NCBI RefSeq assembly: GCF_002929825.1
Contig: NZ_PJJN01000028.1
Coordinates: 62,001 to 126,000, forward strand
Origin: Cryobacterium sp. Y29
GTDB taxonomy: Bacteria > Actinomycetota > Actinomycetes > Actinomycetales > Microbacteriaceae
DNA: 64,000 nt
Direction: 5' to 3'
The translations under genes and the position numbers were made by a program. Shown in pieces: positions 35,163-43,448 of this stretch. Below the pieces are notes generated by a model. It did no database searches. It saw only the letters and a list, made by a program, of their open reading frames with translations, and had not been told where the DNA came from. Each line of letters opens with the position of its first letter. The stretch's first letter is position 1.

Positions 35163-35951
35163 CTATTGGCTGACGTCGGCGCCGAAGTACTTGTCGGAGA
35201 GCTCGGCGAGCGTTCCGTCAGCGGTGAGGGTCGCGAGCGCGTCGCTCACGGCCTCGGCCAGCGCGGTGCCGTCTTTCGCGAAGGCGAAGGCACTCTCCGA
35301 ACGTTCCGTCGTCTCGGCGGCGATTTTCAGGTTGTCGGCGCCGGTGGACTTCTGGTAGTCGAGGAAGGTCAGTTTGTCGTTGACCGTGGCATCCACTCGA
35401 CCCTGCTCGACCAGGGTGACCGACTGGGCCCAGCCCTCGACGGCTTCGACGGTCGCGCCGCTCTCGGTGGCCAGCGTGTTCCAGTTGCTGGTCAGCGACT
35501 GCGCCGTAGTGAGGCCCTTGAGGCTGGCGAACGACGTGATCGACGTATTGTCGGCGGGAACGACGATGACGCCGGTGGAGTAGGTGTAGGGCGTGGAGAA
35601 CTCGTGCGAGCCCACGCGTTCCGGGGTGATCGACACCTGGTTGGCGATCGTGTCCCAGCGACCGGCGGTGAGGCCGGCGAAAATGGCATCCCACTGGGTT
35701 TCTTCAAATACGGCGTCAACGCCGAGCTCGGCGGCGACAGCTCGCGCCACCTCGACATCGTAGCCAGTGAGCTCGCCCGAACCGCCTTCGTGGAACGAGA
35801 ACGGCCGGTAGGTGCCCTCGGTACCGATCGTGAGGGTGCCCGAGTCGAGCACACTGCTCAGCGACTCGTCGGTGGCGCTCGACGCGGAGCAACCGGTGAG
35901 GGCGAGGGCAACGACACTGAGCAGGGCAACCGGAATGAGTCTGAGCTTCAT
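35163..35951 (-). CDS. Amino-acid ABC transporter substrate-binding lipoprotein
   Basis: The 262-residue family-3 solute-binding protein has a lipoprotein signal peptide MKLRLIPVALLSVV with lipobox LTGC (Cys about 21). The mature part has GTLTIGTEGTYRPFSFHE, then LTGYDVEVARAVAAELG, FEETQWDAIFAGLTAGRWD and VSITPERVGSHEFSTPY. The pattern is close to cystine and glutamine binders (TcyA/FliY-like), so cystine is a reasonable guess but unproven. It is the first gene of the three-gene importer, 12 bases before the permease. Confidence 0.9.
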   Translation of the reverse strand: MKLRLIPVALLSVVALALTGCSASSATDESLSSVLDSGTLTIGTEGTYRPFSFHEGGSGELTGYDVEVARAVAAELGVDAVFEETQWDAIFAGLTAGRWDTIANQVSITPERVGSHEFSTPYTYSTGVIVVPADNTSITSFASLKGLTTAQSLTSNWNTLATESGATVEAVEGWAQSVTLVEQGRVDATVNDKLTFLDYQKSTGADNLKIAAETTERSESAFAFAKDGTALAEAVSDALATLTADGTLAELSDKYFGADVSQ

Positions 35952-36096
35952 GAAAAAGAACGCCTAACGAACTAGATGGGGCGAGCGCGGGTTGTGCGAG
36001 TGCTCTCCAGAGTGTGCGGAAGACAGGGGTAGCGCCTTCTGTAGGTTGTCAAGGAGCTGCAAGCCGCAGTTATTCCGACTACATCAAATATAAGGG

Positions 36097-38238
36097 CTAC
36101 GAGCGCAGGGCCAGGGCGAACGGGAGCACTGCCGATGCGCCGTGCCGTCGCAGCACCCGACTTGCCACGGTCATGGTCCACCGGCTGTCGGCGAGATCGT
36201 CGATCAGCAAAATGGGGCGGCCGTCGAACGCAGCGAGTGCCTCAGCCAGCTCGGCGCCAACAGCGAAGCGGTCCCACACGCTGGATAGCCGATAGGCGCT
36301 GTTGCCGCCCGGCTCGCCGGTAGGGCCGCCGTTCACCCAGTCCAGGGCGCCGAGCAGGGGCAACCGACCGACGTCGGATAACGATCGTGCCACCGAATCG
36401 ATAAGGAGCGGATGCCGCCGCGACGGCATCGAGACGATGGCTGCCGGACGCTCTGCCCACCCCCACTCGGCGAGCACCCGCACACAGGCGGCCAGAAGGG
36501 CCGGTGGGGCGGCGGCATCCGCTGCCTGGGCGTCGAATAGGTTCCGCAGCGGACCACCCCAGCCGAGGTCGGTCAGGCGGGCCAGCGCGCGGCCGGGCTC
36601 GGCGCGTTCGCCGAGCGCAATCTTGCCGGAGGCCGCGACGCCGAGGCTGCTCATGCCGGTAGGCCATTGGGCGCGCACATCGATGGCGACACCGACTCGC
36701 TCGAGCGACTTCGCTGCCGTGGCGGCCGCGCCCGCGGCCACGTCACTCGGATACCAGACGCCCTGGCAATTATCGCAACGACCGCACGCCACCGCAGTCT
36801 CGTCGTCGAGGGCGCGCTGGAGAAACTCCATGCGGCATCCACCGGTGGTTTCGAATTCGAGCATGGCCTGCTGCTCACCGAGCCGGGCGGCAGCGATGCG
36901 TTCGTAACGCTCCTTGTCGTAGACCCAGGGCTGCCCGGTGGACTGCCAGCCGCCTGTGACCCGGTGCACGGCGCCGTCAACGTCGAGCACCTTGAGCAGC
37001 AGCTCGAGCGGGGTGCGCTTCAGGTCGACCCGAGCTTCGAGCGCCGGTGTGGATAGGGGCGCGCCGGCGGCTTCGAGTGCGCCGACCACGGCGAGGGCCT
37101 TGGCCTGATTGGGCATTGAGGCGGTGGCGAAATAGTGCCAGATGGCCTCATCTTCGACGCCGGGCAGCAGCAATACGTCGGCCGAGGCGGTGGCACGGCC
37201 GGCGCGACCAACCTGCTGGTAGTAAGCAACGGGGGAGGATGGCGCGCCCAGGTGCAGCACGAACCCGAGGTCGGGTTTGTCGAATCCCATTCCGAGGGCG
37301 CTCGTGGCGATGAGGGCTTTGACCTGGTTGGTCTTGAGTAACTCCTCGGATTCTTCGCGTTCGGCCGTGTCCGTCTGGCCGGTGTAGGCGCGCACCGCGT
37401 GACCGGCCTCCCGCAGCAGCCGGGCGGTGTCTTCGGCGGCCGCTACGGTGAGGGTATAGATGATGCCGCTGCCGGGCAGGTCGCCGAGGTGACTGAGCAG
37501 CCAGGCGAGGCGCGCCCGCGAGTCGGGCAGGCGCAGCACACCGAGCCGCAGCGACGAGCGGGCGAGCGGACCGCGAATGGTGACGACTTCAGCGGTTCCG
37601 GCGCCGGCGCCATCGAAGCCGGTGGCGACCATGCCAACCTGCTCCGCGACATCCTGCACGACCCGGCTGTTGGCGGTGGCCGTGGTGGCGAGCACGGGCA
37701 CGCCGGTCGGCATCTGGGCGATCAGGTCGCGCAGGCGGCGGTAGTCCGGGCGAAAATCGTGGCCCCAGTCGGAGATGCAGTGCGCCTCATCGACCACGAG
37801 CAGGCCGACCCGGGAAATCAGGGCGGGCAGCTGCTCATCGCGGAAAGAGGGATTGTTCAGTCGTTCGGGCGAGACCAGCAGCACGTCGACCTCGTCGGCG
37901 TCGAGCTGGCGTAGCACGTCGCTCCACTCGTGCGCGTTCGACGAGTTTATCGACACCGCCCGCACGCCGGCCCGGGCCGCGGCGGCGACCTGGTCACGCA
38001 TCAGGGCGAGCAACGGCGAGACCAAAATGGTCGGGCCAGCGCCTTGGCGGCGCAGCAGCAGGGTCGCCACAAAGTACACGGCCGATTTGCCCCACCCGGT
38101 GCGTTGCACCACAAGCGCGCGGCGACGGTGGTCGACCAGGGTTTCGATGGCCTCGAACTGTCCGTCATGAAAGTCGGCGTCGGCTCGCCCCACCAGGGTG
38201 CGCAGAATGGCCAGAGCGGATGCGCGGGTGTCGGTCAT
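36097..38238 (-). CDS. RecQ-like ATP-dependent DNA helicase with phosphoribosyltransferase-like C-terminus
   Basis: The 713-residue superfamily 2 helicase has Walker A RTGWGKSAVYFV near residue 47, DEAH box VVDEAHCISDWGHDFRPDY near residue 148, motif VI YQQVGRAGRA near residue 345, and a RecQ zinc site ending in AVACGRCDNCQGVW near residue 495. Instead of an HRDC domain the C-terminus resembles a PRTase fold, with PILLIDDLADSRWTMTVA near residue 677 (the PRPP-loop pattern). It likely unwinds recombination intermediates. The same domain pairing occurs in other actinobacterial RecQ homologues as far as I know. Confidence 0.88.
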   Translation of the reverse strand: MTDTRASALAILRTLVGRADADFHDGQFEAIETLVDHRRRALVVQRTGWGKSAVYFVATLLLRRQGAGPTILVSPLLALMRDQVAAAARAGVRAVSINSSNAHEWSDVLRQLDADEVDVLLVSPERLNNPSFRDEQLPALISRVGLLVVDEAHCISDWGHDFRPDYRRLRDLIAQMPTGVPVLATTATANSRVVQDVAEQVGMVATGFDGAGAGTAEVVTIRGPLARSSLRLGVLRLPDSRARLAWLLSHLGDLPGSGIIYTLTVAAAEDTARLLREAGHAVRAYTGQTDTAEREESEELLKTNQVKALIATSALGMGFDKPDLGFVLHLGAPSSPVAYYQQVGRAGRATASADVLLLPGVEDEAIWHYFATASMPNQAKALAVVGALEAAGAPLSTPALEARVDLKRTPLELLLKVLDVDGAVHRVTGGWQSTGQPWVYDKERYERIAAARLGEQQAMLEFETTGGCRMEFLQRALDDETAVACGRCDNCQGVWYPSDVAAGAAATAAKSLERVGVAIDVRAQWPTGMSSLGVAASGKIALGERAEPGRALARLTDLGWGGPLRNLFDAQAADAAAPPALLAACVRVLAEWGWAERPAAIVSMPSRRHPLLIDSVARSLSDVGRLPLLGALDWVNGGPTGEPGGNSAYRLSSVWDRFAVGAELAEALAAFDGRPILLIDDLADSRWTMTVASRVLRRHGASAVLPFALALRS

Positions 38239-38439
38239 CCTTCAAGGGTGCCAGATGCCACCGACAACCCCGTTCCGTATGCTCGCGATACTGATCAATG
38301 GTCGACTCGCCATGCGCAACCCACCGAAACGCCGTTATTCCACAACGTACAGGTGGTACTTCCTGGGCGCAGAGCGGCGTGGGCTGGATCGGCAGCGCGT
38401 GTCGCAGGGCATTCGCCACCTTCGAGCGGGATCGCTCAG

Positions 38440-38445
38440 TAGGCT
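38440..38445 (+). promoter_or_regulatory. -10 box for leaderless 38452 gene
   Basis: TAGGCT is followed by exactly 6 bases and then the GTG start at 38452. No ribosome site is present. Confidence 0.5.
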
Positions 38446-38451
38446 CGGTGG

Positions 38452-39186
38452 GTGAACGTGATTCAGGAGATCGAAACGCGGCTGCCGGAACAGGCCGTTG
38501 TGGGTTTTCGCCGACTCATCGGGCAGGCCCGGGTGAAAGATCCGATCCTGCTGCAGGAGCGGGCCATGGCCCGCATGGTGGCCCCGGCGCAGTGGATTCT
38601 GACCCGGGTCGGGGCCGACGGCATCCGTTTGACCAAGGCGGGACACCTGCCGCCTTCGGTCGTCCTTGAAGCATCGGCCGAGCTCGACTGGGGCTGGCCG
38701 ATCAGCGTGAACCGCGAGGCGCACCTGCGTCCGTTGCAGGAACTGCGCGGCCACCTGCGCGACGTTGGGCTGCTGCGGGTGAGCAAGGGCACGCTCGTGG
38801 TCACCAAGAAGGGTAGCTCCCTCTCCGGCACCCCCCGCGAACTCTGGTGGCACCTCGCCCGCACCATCCACCACAGCCGCACACCGGCCGTGGGCGACGC
38901 CACTCGTCTGTTGCTGTTGTTCGTTGCGACCCGCGGCCTGGCGCGACGCGAGGACTACCTCACAACGCTGTCGCGCTCGCTCGGTTCGCTCGGCTGGGTA
39001 CAGTTCGACGGCCAGGAACCGACGACGCAGTCGGTCTGGCACCTCATCGACACGAAATGGCGCCTGCTCGACCGACTCGGAGCGTTCGAGCAGACCGAGG
39101 CGTGGCACGGCGACCGCGGCACGGTCACCGTCGGCGGCGCCGCTTTCGCGCGCGCTGCGTTGCAGGCCGACGCGCCCGCCGAGTAG
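38452..39186 (+). CDS. Conserved-type hypothetical protein
   Basis: This is a 244-residue basic soluble protein of unknown function. It has no signal peptide and no membrane helix. The segments LTKAGHLPPSVV, LRPLQELRGHLRDVGLLRVSKGTLVVTKKG and WHLIDTKWRLLDRLGAFEQ suggest two winged-helix-like units, the second ending in a beta-hairpin with TVTVGGAAFARAAL. A nucleic-acid-binding or regulatory role is possible but is not shown by sequence. The start GTG is supported by the leaderless -10 box. It is followed by the M18 aminopeptidase after 50 bases. Confidence 0.65.
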   Translation: MNVIQEIETRLPEQAVVGFRRLIGQARVKDPILLQERAMARMVAPAQWILTRVGADGIRLTKAGHLPPSVVLEASAELDWGWPISVNREAHLRPLQELRGHLRDVGLLRVSKGTLVVTKKGSSLSGTPRELWWHLARTIHHSRTPAVGDATRLLLLFVATRGLARREDYLTTLSRSLGSLGWVQFDGQEPTTQSVWHLIDTKWRLLDRLGAFEQTEAWHGDRGTVTVGGAAFARAALQADAPAE

Positions 39187-39236
39187 GAGCACGCCCGCGG
39201 CATCCGCTGCCCCCGCGCGGGTGGTTGGATGGATGA

Positions 39237-40520
39237 ATGGACGCAACACTCGACTACATCGCCGATTTTTCCGCCTTTCTGCACGCGTCACCGTCGTCGT
39301 ACCACGCCGCTGCAGAAGTGGCCCGGCGGCTGCACGCGGCCGGCTTCACCCGGCTTGATGAGCCGGAGAAGTGGACGATCGACGAGGCCGTTGGCTTCTA
39401 CGTCGTGCGTGATGGTGCCGTCATCGCCTGGTCGCAGCCGGCGGGGGCTGGGCCGACGACACCGTTTCGCATTCTCGGCGCCCACACCGACTCCCCGGGT
39501 TTCAAGCTCAAGCCCAAACCCACGATCAGCTCACACGGCTGGCTGCAGGCCGGAGTCGAGGTCTACGGCGGGCCGCTGCAGAACTCGTGGCTGGACCGCG
39601 AGCTTGAACTCGCCGGTCGGCTGGTCACCCGGCAGGGCACCGAGCACCTCGTGCGTACCGGCCCGTTTTTGCGCATTCCACAACTCGCCGTGCACCTCGA
39701 CCGCGAGGTAAACAATGGCCTGACCCTCGACCGGCAACGCCATCTCACGCCCGTCTTCGGTGTCGGCGAGGCATCCGAGGCAGACCTGGTAGCCCACCTG
39801 GCGGGCCTGGCCGGGCTTCGGGCAGCGGATGTCGCCGGTTACGACATTCTCACCGCCGACACCAACCCGCCGGCCACCTTCGGCCTCGGCGACACACTGT
39901 TCGCCGCCGGCCGTCTCGACAATCTCTCGTCGGTCTATGCGGGCCTGCACGCGCTTATCGCGACCAGCCACCTGACAACGGGGGGCTCGATCAATGTGCT
40001 CGCCGCCTTCGACCACGAAGAGCTCGGTTCGCAGTCCCGCTCCGGCGCCAGCGGGCCGTTTCTGGACGACATTCTCACCCGCATCGGTTACGGCCTCGGC
40101 GCGACCGGGTCGGAGCGGCTGCAGGCCTACGCCGAATCGTGGTGCCTCTCCGCTGACGCCGGCCATGCCGTGCACCCGAACTACCCCGAGCGCCACGATC
40201 CGGCTAACCAGCCCATTCTCGGCGGCGGTCCGTTACTGAAAATCAATGCCAACCAGCGCTATGCGACGGATGCCCATGGCGCGGCCCTCTGGGCGCGCAC
40301 CTGTGCCCGGGCGAACGTGGAGTATCAGGAGTTCGTCTCGAACAACACCGTTCCCTGCGGTTCGACCATCGGGCCGCTGACGGCGACCCGGTTGGGCATT
40401 CGGGTTGTGGATGTCGGCGTGCCGCTGCTGTCGATGCACTCGGCCCGGGAAATGTGCCACGTCAACGATCCGCAGTCGCTCGCTGCGGCGACCGCAGCTT
40501 TCTTCGCACCCGAGGTCTGA
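39237..40520 (+). CDS. M18 family metallo-aminopeptidase
   Basis: The 427-residue aspartyl-aminopeptidase-like enzyme has an N-terminal FSAFLHASPSSYHAAAEVARR and the first metal ligands in LGAHTDSPGFKLKPKP near residue 82. A second set lies in AAFDHEELGSQSRSGA (catalytic Glu pair) near residue 260, with later ligands in SADAGHAVHPNYPE and a C-terminal MHSAREMCH. It removes N-terminal residues (often Asp or Glu) from peptides in the cytoplasm using two zinc ions. The length fits bacterial M18 enzymes. Immediately before the ATG is TTGGAT at 6 bases, a weak leaderless-type -10 box. Confidence 0.92.
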   Translation: MDATLDYIADFSAFLHASPSSYHAAAEVARRLHAAGFTRLDEPEKWTIDEAVGFYVVRDGAVIAWSQPAGAGPTTPFRILGAHTDSPGFKLKPKPTISSHGWLQAGVEVYGGPLQNSWLDRELELAGRLVTRQGTEHLVRTGPFLRIPQLAVHLDREVNNGLTLDRQRHLTPVFGVGEASEADLVAHLAGLAGLRAADVAGYDILTADTNPPATFGLGDTLFAAGRLDNLSSVYAGLHALIATSHLTTGGSINVLAAFDHEELGSQSRSGASGPFLDDILTRIGYGLGATGSERLQAYAESWCLSADAGHAVHPNYPERHDPANQPILGGGPLLKINANQRYATDAHGAALWARTCARANVEYQEFVSNNTVPCGSTIGPLTATRLGIRVVDVGVPLLSMHSAREMCHVNDPQSLAAATAAFFAPEV

Positions 40521-40674
40521 TCCATGCAGGGCCCCGCCCTCGGCGACCGCGCGCACCGTCGTTGCCATGCTGCATCTGAGCGCCGCGTTCGCCATCATGG
40601 TGATTCTTTTGCTGGGCATCCGGAATCGGGCCCAGCGCGGGCAGGACGCTCTGTCGATCGCGTGACCGGTGGAG

Positions 40675-41595
40675 TTACGGCGCGCTGGGGTGCTCCAGTT
40701 GTTTCGTTGCGGCGATACGCGCGAGCCGCGTCCGGGCAGCATCCTCTGAGGTCGACGAGGGACCAAGTAGAGCGCCCACGACACCGAGGACCAATCGGGT
40801 ACCCCAGATCGTGGGCAGGAAAGATCGTTTCAGGCCGAGCATGTCGCGATACTCGCGGGGGATCGACGCAACGGCGCCGGCGAACATGATGCGGTAGAAC
40901 GGCAGCATCCCGCGGCTGAGCGGCGGGTAACGGATGAACCGCACCGCTTCGGCCACTCGGGCGTCGCTCTTGAGCGTTCCGGCGCTGCGAAAGGCTTCGA
41001 GCTGCGCGGCAAGCTCGGCCGCCGAATGCGGAGCATTCCGCACGCCGACGAGTTCGCCGGCAGTCGCCCATTCGTCGACGTAACGATCGGCGCCACCGGG
41101 AATAGCTGTGCCCCACAGCAGGTGGGATTGCAGAAAAGCGTCGGTGAAGACGACGTGTACCCACGACAGAAGCTCGGGATCGTCGGCGGCATAGGGCCGT
41201 TCCTCGCCTCGAGCATCAAGATAGGTGCCGACCACCCGGTCGTGAAAGTGCGCGACCCGTCCCGACTCCCGCTCAGCGACGACGGTATCGGCGAAGGTGA
41301 CCGTGATGAGCCATTGGATGGTGCCGGAGAGGCGGCCGAGCGGGTCTTCGTGGTACCGCGACCAGTCGTGCACGCCGGCCATAGCGCCCGGATGCAGGGT
41401 CTGCATGAGGAGAGCGCGAATGCCGGCGACCATGGTTGCCATGCCACCGTGCACGGTCCAGACAGCGCTTCCCGGGCCGAAGAAGCCAGCGTTGTCTCCC
41501 GTGGCAATCTGGCCGACCCATTTCGGTCGCCCCTCGCTGTTCCCCGAGAGGGTCACTAAGAGATGCGAGCGCCAGCTGTCCGTGAATCTGCCCAT
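40675..41595 (-). CDS. MpaB/DUF2236 family oxygenase-like protein
   Basis: The 306-residue product belongs to the DUF2236 family. FGPGSAVWTVHGGMATMVAG and LLMQTLHPGAMAGVHDWSRY near residues 35-65 carry the conserved His, and VHVVFTDAFLQSHLLW near residue 140 is another signature. Founders (latex-clearing protein, MpaB) use haem b to oxidise hydrophobic substrates. Here the substrate is unknown. The ATG at 41595 is supported by TACCAT at 6 bases upstream (leaderless); the longer open frame upstream is probably not translated. It is convergent with the M18 gene. Confidence 0.8.
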   Translation of the reverse strand: MGRFTDSWRSHLLVTLSGNSEGRPKWVGQIATGDNAGFFGPGSAVWTVHGGMATMVAGIRALLMQTLHPGAMAGVHDWSRYHEDPLGRLSGTIQWLITVTFADTVVAERESGRVAHFHDRVVGTYLDARGEERPYAADDPELLSWVHVVFTDAFLQSHLLWGTAIPGGADRYVDEWATAGELVGVRNAPHSAAELAAQLEAFRSAGTLKSDARVAEAVRFIRYPPLSRGMLPFYRIMFAGAVASIPREYRDMLGLKRSFLPTIWGTRLVLGVVGALLGPSSTSEDAARTRLARIAATKQLEHPSAP

Positions 41596-41601
41596 ATCCG
41601 G

Positions 41602-41607
41602 ATGGTA
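41602..41607 (-). promoter_or_regulatory. -10 box for leaderless MpaB-like gene
   Basis: TACCAT on the minus strand lies 6 bases from the ATG at 41595 and decides the start codon. Confidence 0.5.
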
Positions 41608-41849
41608 GCCCCGCCTCGCTGGACGCCCGCCGTAAGCGGCCGCCGGGCCAGCGGGTCGTCGTCGCATATGACGCGCGGAGGCGCCAGCTGACCGGGTCCA
41701 CGGGGTGCGCCGTTCGCGACGGCTGAACGGATGATGAATTCCGTTTCGGCCGCGCGGGAAGCAGGTCCTCCGACGCTGGTACGCCGGTTCGGAACTGACG
41801 CGCGCCAGTTTATTCGACTGCTCTGCGCGGCATCCGCTGACACCCGAAG

Positions 41850-41855
41850 TAGGCT
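41850..41855 (+). promoter_or_regulatory. -10 box preceding a leaderless mini-ORF
   Basis: TAGGCT is followed by 6 bases and a GTG at 41862 that opens a 9-codon frame including the stop. Confidence 0.5.
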
Positions 41856-41861
41856 GATCAG

Positions 41862-41888
41862 GTGAGCAATCGATACCCAGCACGATGA
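41862..41888 (+). CDS. Leaderless 8-codon upstream ORF coupled to the sugar transporter
   Basis: GTG AGC AAT CGA TAC CCA GCA CGA TGA encodes VSNRYPAR. It begins 6 bases after TAGGCT, so it would be read from the 5' end of the transcript. Its TGA overlaps the transporter ATG (ATGA), and the transporter has no ribosome site of its own. Ribosomes finishing the short frame could re-initiate on the ATG. The peptide itself has no recognisable function; the role is likely translational coupling. Confidence 0.55.
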   Translation: MSNRYPAR

Positions 41889-43345
41889 ACGCGTCTACTC
41901 AGGCAACTGACCTGGCACCCGGATCGAACAGAAAAGTCATCGTTTTGGCCGTCGCCGGCGCCCTCGGCGGATTTCTCTTCGGGTTCGACTCCTCGGTCAT
42001 CAACGGGGCCGTCAACGCCGTGCAGCAGGAATTCGGACTGAACGCTACCCTGACCGGTTTCGCGGTAGCCTGCGCGCTGCTCGGCGCCGCGGCCGGTGCG
42101 TTCTTCGGCGGTCGCTTTGCCGACCGCTACGGACGCATCCCCATGATGGTGGTTGGCGGCGTGGTCTTTTTGGTCAGCTCGATCGGCTCAGGTTTCGCGT
42201 TCGGCGTGGTCGACCTGATCATCTGGCGAATCATCGGCGGGCTCGGTATCGGCCTCGCATCCGTTGTCGCACCGGCTTATATCGCCGAAATTTCACCGCG
42301 GCATATGCGCGGACGACTCGGCTCCCTGCAACAGCTTGCGATCACGCTGGGCATCTTCACCGCGCTGCTTTCCGACGCCGTGTTCGCCGAGAGTGCTGGC
42401 GGAGCAGCTGGCGAGTTCTGGTTCGGGCTGGAAGCCTGGCGCTGGATGTTTCTCGTCGGCGCCGTGCCGGCCGTCGTGTACGGCGGCATCGCGTTCATCC
42501 TTCCAGAATCCCCGCGTTTCCTTATTCTCAAAGACAAAGAAGCGGATGCCCGCGCCGTGTTCACCCGGCTCTGGCCGAGCGGGGACGTCGACCGGGAGAT
42601 TCGAGACATGCGTCGCTCGATCGAGGTCGATGCGCGGTCACAGAGGGCGGGGTCTCTGCGTGGCAGTGCCTTTGGTCTCAAGCCGATTGTCTGGGTCGGC
42701 ATCATCTTGTCGGTGTTCCAGCAGTTCGTCGGCATCAACGTGATCTTCTACTATTCGACCACCCTCTGGAGCGCGGTCGGCTTCGAGGAATCCAATTCGC
42801 TGACCATCTCGGTGATCACCTCGGTCACCAATATTCTGGTCACCCTGGTCGCGATCGCCCTGGTCGACCGGATCGGCCGACGACCGATCCTGTTGGCCGG
42901 CTCCATCGGCATGACGGTGTCGCTGGCAACAATGGCGGCGGCGTTCAGCCAGTCGGTCACGGTCGACGGCGCGCTCAGCCTGCCGGGTGCCTGGGCGCCG
43001 ATCGCGCTCGTTGCCGCAAACCTGTTCGTGATCTCATTCGGAGCTTCCTGGGGCCCGGTCGTGTGGGTGCTCCTCGGCGAGATGTTCCCCAACTCGATTC
43101 GTGCCAAGGCCCTCGGGCTGGCTGCAGCCGCCCAATGGATCGCGAACTTCTTGATCACGGTCAGCTTTCCGCCGATGGCGGATGCCTCCCTACCGATCAC
43201 CTATGCCCTGTATGCCCTGTTCGCCGGACTATCATTCTGGTTCGTGCTGCGCAAGGTGCCCGAAACCAATGGAATGTCGCTGGAAGAGGCTGACACTCTG
43301 CTCCCGCCGAAGAACTCTGCACGGAAGGCCGCTTCCGTCAAGTAG
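41885..43345 (+). CDS. Sugar-porter family MFS transporter
   Basis: The 486-residue, 12-helix proton or facilitated sugar transporter has GGFLFGFDSSVINGAV in helix 1 and FADRYGRIPMM after helix 2. RIIGGLGIGLASVVAPAYIAEISP lies near residue 120, with PESPRFLILKDKEADA before the central loop and QQFVGINVIFYYS in helix 7. DRIGRRPILLAGS and a C-terminal PETNGMSLEE complete the sugar-porter signature (XylE/GalP/GlcP class). The sugar is unknown. Translation is probably coupled to the short upstream ORF. Confidence 0.92.
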   Translation: MNASTQATDLAPGSNRKVIVLAVAGALGGFLFGFDSSVINGAVNAVQQEFGLNATLTGFAVACALLGAAAGAFFGGRFADRYGRIPMMVVGGVVFLVSSIGSGFAFGVVDLIIWRIIGGLGIGLASVVAPAYIAEISPRHMRGRLGSLQQLAITLGIFTALLSDAVFAESAGGAAGEFWFGLEAWRWMFLVGAVPAVVYGGIAFILPESPRFLILKDKEADARAVFTRLWPSGDVDREIRDMRRSIEVDARSQRAGSLRGSAFGLKPIVWVGIILSVFQQFVGINVIFYYSTTLWSAVGFEESNSLTISVITSVTNILVTLVAIALVDRIGRRPILLAGSIGMTVSLATMAAAFSQSVTVDGALSLPGAWAPIALVAANLFVISFGASWGPVVWVLLGEMFPNSIRAKALGLAAAAQWIANFLITVSFPPMADASLPITYALYALFAGLSFWFVLRKVPETNGMSLEEADTLLPPKNSARKAASVK

Positions 43346-43448
43346 GCATCTAAGCAGTATTTGGCGATACCCACAAGACCCCGAACGGGCTGTCGCAATC
43401 CGACCGGTTTGTGGATAACTTCACAGGACAAGATTGTGGAGTGTGGCC

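Noticed and set aside
40568-40665. A 32-residue open frame with one hydrophobic helix (MLHLSAAFAIMVILLLG) between the M18 and MpaB-like genes
   Set aside because: It has no ribosome site or leaderless promoter and lies in the short gap of convergent genes. It could be a chance frame or a decayed fragment.
41596-41883. A 96-residue N-terminal extension of the MpaB-like protein
   Set aside because: A leaderless -10 box precedes the ATG at 41595, the extension is Arg/Pro-rich without family resemblance, and it overlaps the sugar-transporter promoter.
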